From: Chimonanthus salicifolius
Taxonomy: Eukaryota > Streptophyta > Magnoliopsida > Laurales > Calycanthaceae
Direction of reading: 5' to 3'
Length of the DNA stretch: 64,000 nt
NCBI GenBank assembly: GCA_013350335.1
Contig: CM023540.1
Coordinates: forward strand, 46,111,222 to 46,175,221
Of the stretch, positions 25,979 to 37,780 are shown piece after piece. The notes below the pieces were generated by a model that saw only the letters and a list, made by a program, of their open reading frames with translations, was not told the DNA's origin and made no database searches. The translations under genes were made by a program, and so were the position numbers. Numbering within the stretch: position 1 is the stretch's first letter; each line of letters starts with the position of its first letter.

Positions 25979-26367
25979 GGTGGTCTGCCGCTTTCAATCA
26001 TTCTTCTTCAACAACCACCTTCTTCTCTCAGTCCCTGCCCCTTCCCGTCCCTCTTCTTCCATAGCAGCAGCTTGCCCCTCCTTGTCCCTCTTCTGCAGCG
26101 GCCAGCCCATCCCCTTCTCTAATTCAACGACAGTTGATACATCGACACCGACGGTACTCTCTCATCTCTCTCAGTCTCTTCGAGAGTCCTGTCCCTCCCA
26201 TTCTCTGATCCTTCTTTCCAACATAGATTTTGAATGGATTTTTTCCTAATTCCTTCAATTTAGAATTTGCAAGTTTAATCTCCCATACCTGTTTGATGAG
26301 GATCATGGCTAATTATTTTTAACATAATACCTAATGTTGATCCATGATATAAGTCATGTGTTTAGGT

Positions 26368-26647
26368 CAGGGCCGGCCAGACACAAGTTGAGGCCTAAAG
26401 CAAAAAATCTAAACGGGGCATTCTTTGTATTTAAGATATTATTATAAATAGTATTTAATTAAAATTTTAATTATATATAATAAAAAAGAATTTGAAAAAA
26501 AAATTCAAGCCTTTTTCTAACACTCCTGCTGCCGAAATTTGGACCTCCCTAATAGGTTTTGCAGTAAGATTATCAATAATTTCGGGCCTTCCAATATTTA
26601 GGGCCTTAAGCGGCCGTTTTTGTTGCCTTTGGGTAGAGCCGACCATA
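26368..26647. mobile_element. hAT-like MITE, TSD GTTTAGGT
   Basis: The element starts CAGGGCCGGCCAGAC and ends with AGAGCCGACCATA, imperfect inverted repeats typical of plant hAT elements. A perfect 8-bp direct repeat GTTTAGGT flanks it at 26360-26367 and 26648-26655, the size expected for hAT transposase. It is 280 bp and non-coding. Confidence 0.85.
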
Positions 26648-26736
26648 GTTTAGGTTCACTAAATGTTAATTATTTTTAATTATTCTGTATAAATTATTGG
26701 TTACATTTCTTTTCTTATTATTTAACTAAATTGTTA

Positions 26737-27816
26737 GGCGCCCCATATAGACATCTGATTTTTCTACTTCTACACACCCGATTTCAAAAAATCGAGTGAA
26801 ATTATCATTCTACCCCTCCGTGTTTCATCATCCAAACCTTTCAGTTCGTTCGGACGAGTAAACTTATATATGTTTATTCGTTCGAATGATCACTCAGGAT
26901 CATTCGAACGAATGTGTTTTCTCATTCACTTCCTCAAACTTGTCATCTTCAGACTTGGCCCATGTTTTGGCTGCATCCCCATATTCAGCTGCTTTGCATT
27001 GAGATCTGCAAACATGGCAATGCTTTCCTTTTTCAAGACAAAATCCGAAATAGCACACCAAGAATCTATACCCAAAATTATTTTGAGGAGTTGCTGACTG
27101 ATACTTGGTATCTCCAGAACTAGCTCTCCATTGTGTGTCTTGTACATCATATTTACTCTAGCATTCTTTGGCATCACATTGTTTACTCATCAAAGGAGGA
27201 ACAAGGAATTGCTAACTGATACTTGGTATCTCCAGAACTAGCTCTCCACTGTGTATCTTGTGTACCACATTTACTCCAGCATTCTTTGACATTTACCATG
27301 TCATATTGTTTACTCATCAAAGGAGGAATAAAGAATTGTTGATTGATACTTGGTATCTCCAGAACTAACTCAACACTGTGTGTCTTGTGCATCACATTTA
27401 CTCCAACATTCTTTGACAATTACCATTTCACATTGTTTACTCATCAAAGGAGGAACAAGGAATTGCACACTGATACATAGTATCTACAGAACTAGCTCTC
27501 CATTGTGTGTCCTGTGCACCATATTTACTCCAACATTCTTTGACATTTATCATATCACATTATGTACTCATCAAAGGAACATACTATTCTTGGGGTATAT
27601 CCAAACCGATCATTCGAACGAATGAACTTATATATGTTTATTCGTCCGAACGAACTGAAATAGCACTATTTAGTTCGTTCGGATGAGTATATTCGTCCGA
27701 ATGAACTGAGAGTTCATTCGGATGATGAAATACGGAGGGGTAGAATGATAATTTCACCCGATTTTTTAAAATCGAGTGTGTAGAGGTAGAAAAATTGAGT
27801 ATCTATATGTGGCGCA
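26737..27816. mobile_element. Mutator-like non-autonomous element with ~95-bp TIRs and internal tandem repeats
   Basis: 26737-26835 and 27720-27816 are long imperfect inverted repeats (GCGCCCCATATAGAC at the left, ATATGTGGCGC at the right; both contain the shared block tagaatgataatttcac). A 9-bp near-identical pair, AAATTGTTA (26728-26736) and AAATTATTA (27817-27825), fits a Mutator-type target duplication. The interior is about four tandem units of 118-127 bp (27090-27590), each with a cttggtatctccagaact-like motif. There is no transposase. Short palindromic ttcgttcggacga blocks add secondary structure next to both TIRs. It lies about 490 bp upstream of the zinc-finger start codon. Confidence 0.75.
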
Positions 27817-27825
27817 AAATTATTA

Positions 27826-27964
27826 TTATAGTATTACTAAAAAGACTATTTACACGTTGAAGTTGAAATTCATTGTAATCCACTATAGGTTACAGTGAAT
27901 TTTTTTAACATATTTTATTTATATAGTAGGAAATTAACCAGTTGAACTACACCTATGTGAATAA

Positions 27965-28001
<37 letters not shown>

Positions 28002-28304
28002 TTGTAGGTATTTATTATTTAATATTTTTTCATTTTTTTAAAATACACTAAGCATCTATAGTTCTATTTAGTTATGTGAAATAAGTGGATAATCCAGAAT
28101 CTCACACGATTCAAATTGAACTCAAAATAGAAATGACTAATTCAATTAATAAATAAGTAAGAAATGAGTTGAATTTGGTGATCCGAACATATCCGACCCG
28201 AAACGACCCGACCAATTACCAGGTGGCCGCTTCATATTTTTTGGTCCCCATATTCTTCTTCTTGTAAGCTGTGTGGAATCTGGAAACTACAATTGGCATT
28301 TTCT
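27826..28304 (+). promoter_or_regulatory. Putative promoter/5' UTR region of the zinc-finger gene
   Basis: The space between the Mutator-like element and the start codon at 28305. A (TA) run lies at about 27967-27997. The last 100 bp is less AT-rich and pyrimidine-rich (ccccatattcttcttcttg), as in many plant 5' UTRs. No single TATA box or start site can be fixed from sequence alone. Confidence 0.35.
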
Positions 28305-28667
28305 ATGGATTTCAGCAGAAGAGCTGAAATCCAAACACCCCATTTTCAACACCATCAAACCAATCCCTCTGCCCCCATCGCTTCATACTCGGATTCCTAC
28401 AATACACAGCATCACCATCAACTCTTTCCTCCTTCTCTTCCTTTACCCACCACCAATTTCACCTCCTCCATAACCTATTCCTGTCCTCCTCCCCACCATC
28501 TCGACTCCTCTGATGCCCGTCCCCGCCCTCCCGGTATGGACCCATTTGCCCCCAGCCATTACCTTCCCCACTCCGCCTACGAAGCCCACCCCCATTTGAT
28601 TCCCTCCGCTGACCCGGCTAAGGAAGCTTTCCGGCAGTTTGGAGTTGATCCTGTCTCTTACCATGCT
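28305..28667 (+). CDS. C2H2 zinc-finger protein, exon 1
   Basis: The ATG at 28305 opens a 121-codon frame (MDFSRRAEIQTPHF...) ending at a perfect plant donor, GCT|GTAAGT, at 28667/28668, phase 0. The encoded N-terminal half is low-complexity, rich in Pro, His and Ser. It ends with a conserved-looking segment, AKEAFRQFGVDPVSYHA, which I associate with plant U1-type zinc-finger/RNA-binding proteins. The frame stays open past the donor for only 17 codons of intron-like sequence, supporting splicing. The in-frame TTG at 28293 upstream is not needed. Its partner exon is 60078-60671. The join is inferred from phase and protein logic, not from a transcript. Confidence 0.75.
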
Positions 28668-31138
28668 GTAAGTGATCATGTCCTTTTGAAAAGAGGCATA
28701 TGTTTTTTTATTTTTTAATACCACCACTTTCTCTCGGACTAATTCAAAGTGGGTTTTCTTCTTTATTATTTATCCGAGTACAAATGATCTCTGCTTAGAA
28801 TTTGTGTTTGATGGCTTTTTTTGTCTTGGTCACTGGTGTTGGAAGATTTTAGTGAGATAGAGAACAACAGAGATTACCAGGAATAGGAAACAAACTGCAA
28901 AAAGTGTCCCATCATACATAATGTCGTATCCCGTATCCAACCTGAATTGCACTCAACACCACTTTCATTTTGAAATTTGTAGTCTTGATTCACTTCTTGA
29001 AGTAATTCTGCTAGTATTTCGTTGGAAAAACTACTTCTGCAAGCAAGGTATTTTGGATGACTTAAGGTCCTTAGTTTGGTTGAATTGAAGGAGCCTTTTT
29101 TTTTTTTTTTTAAAGTGGTGATGATAATTAAGTTGCAAAAGAACACAAGATAGAAGGCTACCAAAGCTCGTACACAAGAAAATTCCAATAAATGGGAAGA
29201 ATAAAAGGCTAGCACAACCCAAACTCAAGACTACTATTAGAAAGAGGAAAACTGAAAATATACAAGGAAGGGTAGCATTGACTAAGAGGCATCACACCTA
29301 ATCTCCCTAACCAATTCCAGTGCTTTCTTTTCATCTGCAAAGTGGTCACTCTTGAGAACTTTATGAAATTCCTTATGAAAAGAAGCCCGAAGCTGCACCT
29401 GGCTTTGACTCGGGGGCAACTTCTAGATGAGACTTATGTTTGTCTCTAAATATGTGATTATTTCTTTTCTACCAAAGAGACCACGAAATGGCAAAGAAAG
29501 AAAGATGCCACATGATGTTAAATCTGGCAGAACCATTGAAGAACATCCAAGAGTAGGATTGTTGAGCTAATGAGGTAGGCATGACTCAGTGGATGTTAAA
29601 AGGTCAAGGGTGAAAGACCAGACTTTTGAGGAAAAAGGGCAATGAATTAGATGGTGAGCAAAATCCTCAAAAGCTTGGATGCAAATGGGACAAATCATCA
29701 TGCAATGCCTTTTTTGAGTGTTATCCCCAGTAATAGTCTTTAACCCTATCGGATGAGGAGCAAAGGAAGTCCAGATGGTAGGGTTGACAATCGGAATGGT
29801 AGATCAATTGGAGCACCAAATGAAAAGTGACTTGACAGAGAACCTTCCCAATTTATCTAGTTTCCAAGAGTCTTTGACATAACTAGAGATGTGGATTCCA
29901 TCCAAAACTTGAAGAAGGCAGATGCAGTTAGCAGTTTTATGATCCAAAAAGTTCATGTGAAACAAAATGCTCCACACAACTTGGCTACCAAGGATATGAA
30001 AGTAGTCCGCAACACACACCTTAAGAATGAAAACTAATCAATGCACAGATGTAAACTGAGAGGCAAGAGGGGATTCACAAAACTGGATATCCATCAAAAA
30101 ACAGATGTGAGTTCCATTTCCAACTTTTAATTAAATGCCTTCCTTACATCTCTCAATAGAAGCAAATAGCCACATGCCTAAAGCCTTATGAGCGTGGGGA
30201 TCAACCTCCAATCCAAGATTTGAGATGCGATATTTCTCAATGAGAAGATATTTCCAAGCTTTATCAACAAGATTGCCTAATCGCCTTAGCCACTTACATA
30301 GTAAAGCAACATTCTCTTGGGCCATGGGTCTGATGCTAAGACCACCACTAGCAATTGGCACACAAGCTTGGTCCCAGCTGATTGGGTGGTCACGATTATT
30401 GTCATTATAATCACTCCAGAGAAAGTCTCATCTTTCTCGATGATTTCGGAAATGGATTGCGGTCATTTGAAGGCTAAAACAAAATAGACAGGTAGAGACG
30501 AGAGAAACAACTTTAGTAATGTTATGCGATCTCCAAAGGAAAGGTATTTTCCCTCTAACAAGCAAAGTCTCTTTTGGAATTTCTCAATAATGGGCTTCCA
30601 AAGGGAAACCCTGGAGGTGCCAATGCACAAAGGAAGTCCTAAATAAGTGTAGGAAGAGATCTAGTTTTGCAACCAAACAACTTGGGAAGATGGGGCAAAT
30701 CATCAAATTTATAATTTGAATGCCAAAGAGCTTGCTCTTGTGATAATTGATGCGGAGAATAGAAGCATGCTTGAACCACTTAAGAATGGCCTTGAGATTT
30801 TGAAAAGATCTTCTTTACCTTCACAAAAGATGATGGTGTCATCAACAAACTGTAGGTGGTGAAACTTGAGGGAAGTGTGATCAATATGAAAGTGACAGAT
30901 GAGATGAAAGGAATAGCTTTGGAGATGAGATTGGTAAGAGCTTCTACCACAATAACAAACAAACTAAGAGATAAAGGAATGCTTTGTTGCAGCCCAAAGA
31001 AATCAGAGCCATTGATCAAAATGTATAAATGAGCCAAAGAGACACATTGGATAATCTGGGTGCACCATTTATGCCCGAAGTCCATGCAAGCCAAAATAAG
31101 CTTCAAGAAATTCTAATCGACCATGTCGTATACTTTTT

Positions 31139-31219
31139 TTTTTTGGGATAACATGGGTATCTTCATCCCATATTGGAGGTGAGACTAATCTCACGGATAC
31201 ACAAAACAACCCGCAAGCC
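31139..31219 (-). mobile_element. Very short (~80-bp) poly(A) retroposon, copy A
   Basis: A sequence of about 77 bp reads on the minus strand from cttgcgggttgttttgtg to acccatgttatccc and ends in an A tail (T run on the plus strand). It is flanked by the 13-bp direct repeat TCGTATACTTTTT (31126-31138, 31220-31232), a hallmark of LINE-driven retroposition. It is about 75-80% identical to the copy at 33541. No convincing tRNA A/B box was seen. Confidence 0.7.
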
Positions 31220-31544
31220 TCGTATACTTTTTCTATGTCTAACCTGCAAACAATGCTTTTTTGCCTTGATTGATGTTGGAAGTCAATGCATTTATGAACA
31301 GTCAGAATTGCAACCATGATGTGGAAGACCTTTTAAGTCAATGAGCCAAATTTTCACAAGAATTTTGTGAGCCCACTACCTAATAGGCTAATGGGCTGAA
31401 AGTCCTTGTGAAGGGAAGCACCTTCCTTCTTTGGGATGAGCACTATAGAGGTTGTGTTGAGTTCTTTAGATAATCTTTCTCTAGCACAATGTCAAAAGTG
31501 AAAGCTTTCTAGATATCATTAGCTTCTTGTAGGAGAAATGGAGC

Positions 31545-32069
31545 TAGGGGTGCAATCTGGGTAGGTGGGTCAGGTTGAGAGCCAAATCTTAGCCCACCCA
31601 TATTTAATTAGGATCACTATTTTTCAACCCAATCCATATTTTGGCCTCCTTCAACCTGCTCATAACCCAACCTATTTTTGAAACTCCAAACCCATTTTTA
31701 ATTTGGGTTAGGTTAAATCAGGTCACGGGTCAACCCATATAATTAAATAGATAATTTGGTCTATATATATTTTATTGATATTATTTAAGTGAAGAGGCAT
31801 CTGTAAAAATAAGTCTTTACCACTAAAGCATAATAATTATAGAAAGTTGATTATAAAAATCATCAAATAATGATGTAAAAGTGAGGGAGTGTTTACATAC
31901 ATAATACACACACACAGACACACATGTATATATAGTCAATTAAGGAGAGTGCAATTCATGGGGGAAGGGTGGGTGCAAGGAGGGAATTGGATCCATTGGG
32001 TCAACTGTTGGCCCCACAAACCAAAGTTTGCATAAACGTCTCATAAGAATTGTTTTTAGGGGAGAATTG

Positions 32070-32128
<59 letters not shown>

Positions 32129-32306
32129 GGTTAATTTTGGCAGGTTGAGTTATGTAAATTATGACACTAGTCCAACCCAAATTAAGAACGGATCAATCTT
32201 TTTGGCCTAGACCAAGTCATATTTTAAAGAGGTCGGGTTAGCTTGCCCATATTTTTGGGTCGGGTCAATTGGGTTCGGGTTGACCCTAACTCATGTTGCA
32301 CCCCTA
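31545..32306. mobile_element. hAT-like MITE with (TA)n, TSD AATGGAG(C/G)
   Basis: The termini TAGGGGTGCAA and TTGCACCCCTA are perfect 11-bp inverted repeats. They are flanked by 8-bp repeats AATGGAGC (31537-31544) and AATGGAGG (32307-32314). The interior contains gggtcaggtt/gggttcgggttgaccc blocks and a long TA microsatellite at 32073-32124. It is 762 bp and non-coding, inserted in the L1. Confidence 0.85.
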
Positions 32307-33540
32307 AATGGAGGAAAAAGGTTAAGCCTATAGGCGAGAGTCTTTCCATGATTCATTGCTGTAAAGGTCTTGAAAGATTATATAATAGAATTAGAAATCA
32401 TAGCTTTATTAGATATAGCTCTATGATTAATGGTGATGGAACAGATACGATTTACTCTATGATTGGCAGAAATCGCAACATGGAAGAGCTTGTTATTCTT
32501 ATCTCCTTCCTGGATTCACCTTTCTCTTGATCTTTGTCTCCACTTCATTTCCTCTTGCACACTTTTACCTTGTACTGATCAATTAGTTCATCTCCAAGCT
32601 TTTTGTCCTCATCAGAGAGGTGGCCCGATTGTTCATTGAGATCTATTTGATGATTTCCATCTAAAATAATGGCCATGGATTCAGAAAGAGAGCTAAAGGT
32701 GGAGTGCTTCCATTCCTTAGTTTTAATTTTCAGATTCTTTAGTTTTGGAAAAGGATGAAGCCTTTCCAACTGGGGTTGAAAGTCAATCCACCACTCTCTA
32801 ACTAGATCCTTAAACTCAAGTTCATTAAACCACACAAGTTTAAATATGAAAGGAGGTGGGCCCCTAGATTCTTCAAAAGAATTGAGAAGAATGGGACAAT
32901 GATTTGAAGTGGGCCTTGGAAAAATAACAAGGTTAATAGGAACTGGGAACCTTTCCAATTTAGATAGAGTTTGGAGGAGGAGCGGGTCGTTCTTGATAAT
33001 TAGGCCAAGGACCCATATGCCAAGTGAAAATCAACCAAACAATGAGCTTGGATCCAATCATTAAAATCAATCATCTGTCTGAATACCTTGGGGTTACTTG
33101 AACAATCATAAGGAAGCCAAATACAGTTGAAACCCCTAGAGATGCATAAACTAAGATTCCAACTTCTTTTGATGGCAACAATTCAGCTTAAAAGTATGGA
33201 AATTTGATAGAGCCAATGCAAAGACCATAGACACGAAAGAAAGCCCATACCTTATTGTCGATGCTATTCTGGACAATAATTGAGATAGAGAACTCACAGA
33301 AAAAGATGTAGCTTGCAAAACATTCTAGGAGTCCAAATCACAACATTGCCTCTACAAGTGCCAATGGAGGGTTTTTAATGGCAATGCATTTCAATCCCAC
33401 AACCTTGTACTTGTGACCTTGAGCCCTTGCCATAAATCCCTGGTCCTTTTTTCTTTTAATTCATTATTCTCATGAATGAATTTCTTTATTTGTGATGAGG
33501 GCACCATCCAATGCTTCCCAAAGAAAGCTTCCTTGATTTT

Positions 33541-33624
33541 TTTTTTTTCTTTTTGGATAACATGGGTATCCCGACCCTACATTGGAGGTGAGACTAAACC
33601 CGCAAATACACGAAACCACCCGCA
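33541..33624 (-). mobile_element. Very short (~80-bp) poly(A) retroposon, copy B
   Basis: It belongs to the same family as 31139-31219 (shared ggataacatgggtatc, attggaggtgagactaa, and caaatacacgaaaccacccgc versus ggatacacaaaacaacccgc). Its A tail is the T run at 33541-33548. A 17-bp direct repeat AAAGCTTCCTTGATTTT lies at 33524-33540 and again at 34501-34517, beyond the LTR element that later inserted at this copy's 5' end. Confidence 0.75.
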
Positions 33625-33629
33625 AAAAG

Positions 33630-34499
33630 TGATGCAGGACAACTAATAGTGTGACCCTAAATGTCTAAAGTTGGTTTCCTAAATATTAGGAGGGATGAAA
33701 ATAATGCACTCTAAGACAAATATGGGCTGAAATTAAATCAAATTAATATATGCAATTAATTAATGTAAAGTTGTCACAAATAACCAATACAAATACCAAG
33801 AATATAATGTGATTAAATGGATTTAAGTGGGTGGTATATGTGAAATAACATATAAAGAAGGGTAAAGGGTAAATAAATGAGAAAAGGGTGAGGTTATTAA
33901 GTTAGGCACGTGGGTATACTGGGCTCTTACGGTAAAAACGAAAATGAGAGGAAATAACAAGAAACAAAAGAAAAGAAGAAACAACGAAGAAAGGTGATGG
34001 AGAGAATAGGGCGGCGGAAAGGTGGAAGAGGAGAATGGGATTCGCGGTAGCAAGGAGAGGAGATGTGGGGTTGCGGCAACATAGGGGGGGCTTGGGAAAG
34101 GTTGCGGCAGCAGGGAATAGGACTTTGGAGGGAGGCGAAAAGGGGAAAGGGGTTTTGGATGGGTTCTGGGTTGTTGTTGTACAGATCTGGGTTGATCAAG
34201 GGAGAAAGGAAAACAAAGGAAGAGAGGAGAGAGAAGAGAAGAGAAGAATCGTACCTGTCCTCACGCCTTTGGTCTCTCACCAACGAAACTCCATTCGCAA
34301 GGTATGAGCGAAAACTCTCAAAATCTTATTCATTCAATCGTGTGTTTTGCCTCAAAGGGCTACATCATATATAAACTTTCAACCTACTAAAAATATATCC
34401 TTGCTAAAAATAAAAAAAATAAAAAAAGCTATTGAAATAGAAAACCACGAAAATAGCAAAAATACGAAAATGGAAGGTGCTTGTTGATGCACCGCATCA
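33630..34499. mobile_element. 870-bp LTR-like element (solo LTR or TRIM), TSD AAAAG
   Basis: It begins TGATGCAGGAC and ends GCACCGCATCA (TG...CA, with imperfect inverted ends). It is flanked by the 5-bp repeat AAAAG at 33625-33629 and 34500-34504. The interior has an AT-rich part, a purine-rich part (33930-34240) whose open frames are compositional, and no coding domain. It sits precisely at the 5' end of retroposon copy B. Confidence 0.75.
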
Positions 34500-34930
34500 A
34501 AAAGCTTCCTTGATTTTAACCTATTGATGAGAGATCATGGAAAACAATCTAAAGATGCAGTCAACGAAACTTACAAGTTTGTGAAAACAAAGGCTTTTGC
34601 AATCCTCCCTCTTTAGGATCAAAACAATGAATATGGAATTGATCTCTTTTTTTCCATATATTTTTTTTAAATTTTGAACTAGTAACTTTGAATAGGGAAT
34701 TGATCTTGTTGCTTAATCTCCTAATCTTTTGAAACTCCCACAATATGTTCATAAATCCCCTTCTATGAAATGTCATCCTGTCATTAATGAAGCAAAATCA
34801 AACTTATCTGGCTGTGTGATTTACTCCATCATCTCCGTTTTATACTTGCATAACTTATTATTCATATCTCCTTTTCTAATCAATAAGCTCTCTCTTTTGA
34901 AATGAAGCTGAAGTCCAATTTATCTAGTGG

Positions 34931-35108
34931 ACAAGAGCCTATAGTGCAATTGGTAAGGGTTCATTGTTATTGCCTAAAAGGTTGTGTGTTTGAGTCCCAT
35001 GGGCTTTAGAATCGGTGTTCGGCCTGTGGAAAATAGTTTGTCAAATCTAAATATAAATGCCAACCTCAAATTGATGGGTAAATGACTTAATGATGGTGAT
35101 GATGAATC
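34931..35108 (+). mobile_element. tRNA-derived SINE
   Basis: About 175 bp with an A-box-like motif (tagtgcaattggtaagg, 34951-34967) and a B-box-like motif (gtgtgtttgagtccc, near 34985) at tRNA-like spacing, ending in a tgatggtgatgatgaat tail. No clear target duplication was identified. It would be transcribed by RNA polymerase III if active. Confidence 0.55.
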
Positions 35109-35513
35109 GTGTTCCTTTTTCAATAGATGTGAAAGGAATCTTTCCATTCCTTTATCTATGGTGGAGTTTCTTTGACCCCATTTTCTTGTATTTTTCGCTG
35201 TGGAAAAATGAATTGTTCTTGAGATTATTTTGAATATGCACTGTTTTGTTTTTATGTCACCTATAATGACTGGGTGTGACGTTATTTGTCGAAAGAACCA
35301 AAATATATGGCACAGGGGCTTCCAAAATGTATTAAAAACACATACAAATATTTAGTTATATTAATTAGAATTTCTAATTTGGTGCCTGTTGATAGCGAGT
35401 GTTAACTAGAACAACATTAATTGTTATTATAGAAAATCTAAAATGAATGGGTACATTATGAAAAGTTTAAGAAAATGATGAGTCAATCTTAAGATTTCTT
35501 GAATTTCTTTTAG

Positions 35514-35777
35514 AAATTGGATGAGGTCCAACCTTTTTTGAGGATCAAGGAGGTAGATCCCAATCACTTGATGCAGATGTTGTCCTTAGATCCAAGGATT
35601 GTTCACATCTTCAGTCCCTTTATTACTGGAAGAGATTTCATATCAGTTGCAGTGGTTGTCAACTCTTTTGCTGCAATGGGATTGAGCAGGCTGTTATCTT
35701 TGGCAGCCTCTTCATTGTGTCATGTATATTTACAGATGCCGAAGGAATTACTGATTCTTGTGTGGGAAAGGGGTTGA
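35514..35777 (+). pseudogene. Unrecognised exon-like ORF inside the intron
   Basis: A frame opens right after an acceptor-like tract (gaatttcttttag|AAATTGG) and reads 87 codons (KLDEVQPFLRIKEVDPNHLM, then HIFSPFITGRDFISVAVVVN) with ordinary composition. There is no ATG at the start. A possible phase-0 donor (CAT|GTATAT) lies at about 35723. A second short exon-like frame occurs at about 37946-38090 (KNYVSQLEDMQDIVRHVVCM, then donor-like GGTATGATG). They could be captured or decayed exons of another gene, or chance. I recognise no family. Confidence 0.25.
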
Positions 35778-35819
35778 TACCAATTCCAACATATTGCTGA
35801 GAGAGGTATTTCAGTGAGG

Positions 35820-37780
35820 TGTAAATGGGTTCAGAGCTCAGTCATGCACCTAGGTGCATGCCTAGGCACCCCTTCTACTGTTCATAACCATTATGGTTGC
35901 AAGTGATGTTGAAGCAATCCAATGGTCCATGCTTTTGCTAAATTAAAAATTGCAAGCAGCAGAACCCATGCCACTAATGGTTCTTAGAATAATCATATGG
36001 CATGGTTGCAAAGAAGTATAGAAAGTGATGATGGTCCTTCATCTCCATTTATTTCTTAGCTTATTAGCTATGGTTCATCATTTTAAAACCCATAATCCAT
36101 CAACATTTCTTCCATGGGGTTCGGCCATACAACATGGCCGAACCCATGGTCCATTGTTCTTCATGATCCATATACATAGAAATTAGGGGTCGGCCAAGCA
36201 AGGGCCGAACCATGATTCTTGATCATTCTCCATGCATGTAGTCATAAGCCATATATGTATTGTCCTTAACCATATCCATTAATCATATATGTAACCCTAA
36301 TCTTTATCACCATTATTTCATTTGTTCAACCCATCTCATAGGTATTCACATTCCAAATATTTAACCATCACCTTGATATTCCTTGGATGGATTTTAAATC
36401 CATGGCCCATAACATTTTAGCCAACCATTTTCCAATCTATATGGAATGTTCCCTTACTCCATTTTCTTTCGTGCCGCCTTGCTCCTCCGATCTTCTCCTT
36501 CCTTAGTCTCTTCTTTCTTCTCCTTGATCTTCGGCCAAAGAGTAGTGCTTGATTAAGATGAAAACCCTAAGAGTGGGTTTGGCCAAAGAGAAGGTTTGAG
36601 AGAGGGAGAGGAGGAGAGAATGGGAGAATAACTCTTAAGTGTTTTCTTGTCTTGTGAGAGGGTCAGCCAAGGGAGAACTTGAGAGAACAATCTCTTTGTT
36701 CCAATGAGATCCAATCAGCCAAAGGGGGTCCCTTTGAAATCAGCCCCAAACTCCTTCCTTAATCCGTCACTTCTTTGTTTTCTTTACTGATTTCTACTAA
36801 GTCTAGAGATGAAGTTGAGAGAGAGAGATGAAGAAAAGAAATCTCTTGGTTGTGAAGAGATCGATTGGCCAAGGTGTGGTGTCCCTTTGAAATCAGCCCC
36901 AAACTCCTTCCTTAATCCTTGACTTCTTTGTTTTCTTTACTGATTTCTACTAAGTCTAGAGATGAAGTTGAGAGAGAGAGAGATGAAGAAAAGAAATCTC
37001 TTGGTTGTGAAGAGATCGATTGGCCAAGGTGTGGTGTCTCTTGGGTTATGCCCCTTTGTAACAACCAAAACCCTCCCACTTCCTCATAATGGTGGTGTCT
37101 TCCCAAGGTGTCCCTTGGCTTGGCCAAGGCACCACTTGAGATGGAACACCCCTCCATCTTCCAACGTGTGCATTCAAGATGGAAACCCCCCATCTTTTCT
37201 TAACTATTGACCAACCAAGGTGTCCCTTGGGTTTCCTCCATGAGATGGAAACCCTCCATCTCCCCAACGTGTACACCTTAGATATGCCTTTTGGGTTTCC
37301 TCATTTGAGATGGAAACCCTCCATCTTCCCACTCCACTCACTTCAATTCAACTCAACTCAACTTAAATGAACTCATTTTCCAACTCAAGCACTTGAACTC
37401 AACATTAATAAATTCTCAACTCATGTGAATTCACTTTCCAACTCAAGCATTATTTATCCCACTTGAACTCATTCATCAAGTCAATTCTATTGAACTCACC
37501 CATGGTTGACCAAGTCAACCGTGGTTAGCCGACCATGCATGTTACCTTAACCACTTGCCATTTCATTTAAATGCCACCTCACTTGATGAGGTGGACCTAC
37601 ACTTGAATCTTAATTGGGTATTTTGACCCAATTAAATTAATCTTACCCATTTATTTCAGTTGAACCTTATCCATAACCCGTTGGGTCTTAATTTGGCAAT
37701 TGACCCAACTCCTTACCCATCTAAGGTCCATCTCCATTATTTAATTTCAAATTCCATTTGGGTCTTTGTTCTTTGCGGCA
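35820..37780. repeat. Repeat-rich stretch with local duplications
   Basis: There is no gene. A near-exact 153-bp direct duplication lies at 36730-36882 and 36883-37035. Shorter units with gatggaaaccctccatct and ccaaggtgtcccttgg recur three or four times over 37080-37340. The whole segment may be the body of an LTR element, but I could not fix its ends. Confidence 0.6.

Larger units (their letters stand above)
29096..34800 (-). mobile_element. L1-type LINE, near full length, with four nested insertions
   Basis: Read from right to left: an uncertain upstream part (34776-34561), a decayed endonuclease region (about 33440-33180), the endonuclease/RT linker (32958-32545, TSNHCPILLNSFEE, then PPPFIFKLVWFNELEFKDLV), RT fragments (31106-30780, FGHKWCTQIIQCVSLAHLYI, then ILINGSDFFG), the thumb/connection (30361-30131, GGLSIRPMAQENVALLCKWL), a segment at 30019-29804 (SWKLDKLGRFSVKSLF), a zinc-binding end near 29720-29440, and the tail seen as a T run at 29096-29111. 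Stops and frameshifts throughout make it inactive. It is interrupted at 31139, 31545, 33541 and 33630 by the elements listed separately. Confidence 0.8.

Noticed and set aside
33823..34374. Frames of 76-118 codons on both strands
   Set aside because: Purine-rich interior of the 870-bp LTR-like element; no family features.
34931..35108. A tRNA gene
   Set aside because: A- and B-box-like motifs are present but no cloverleaf or anticodon arm can be drawn; a SINE fits better.
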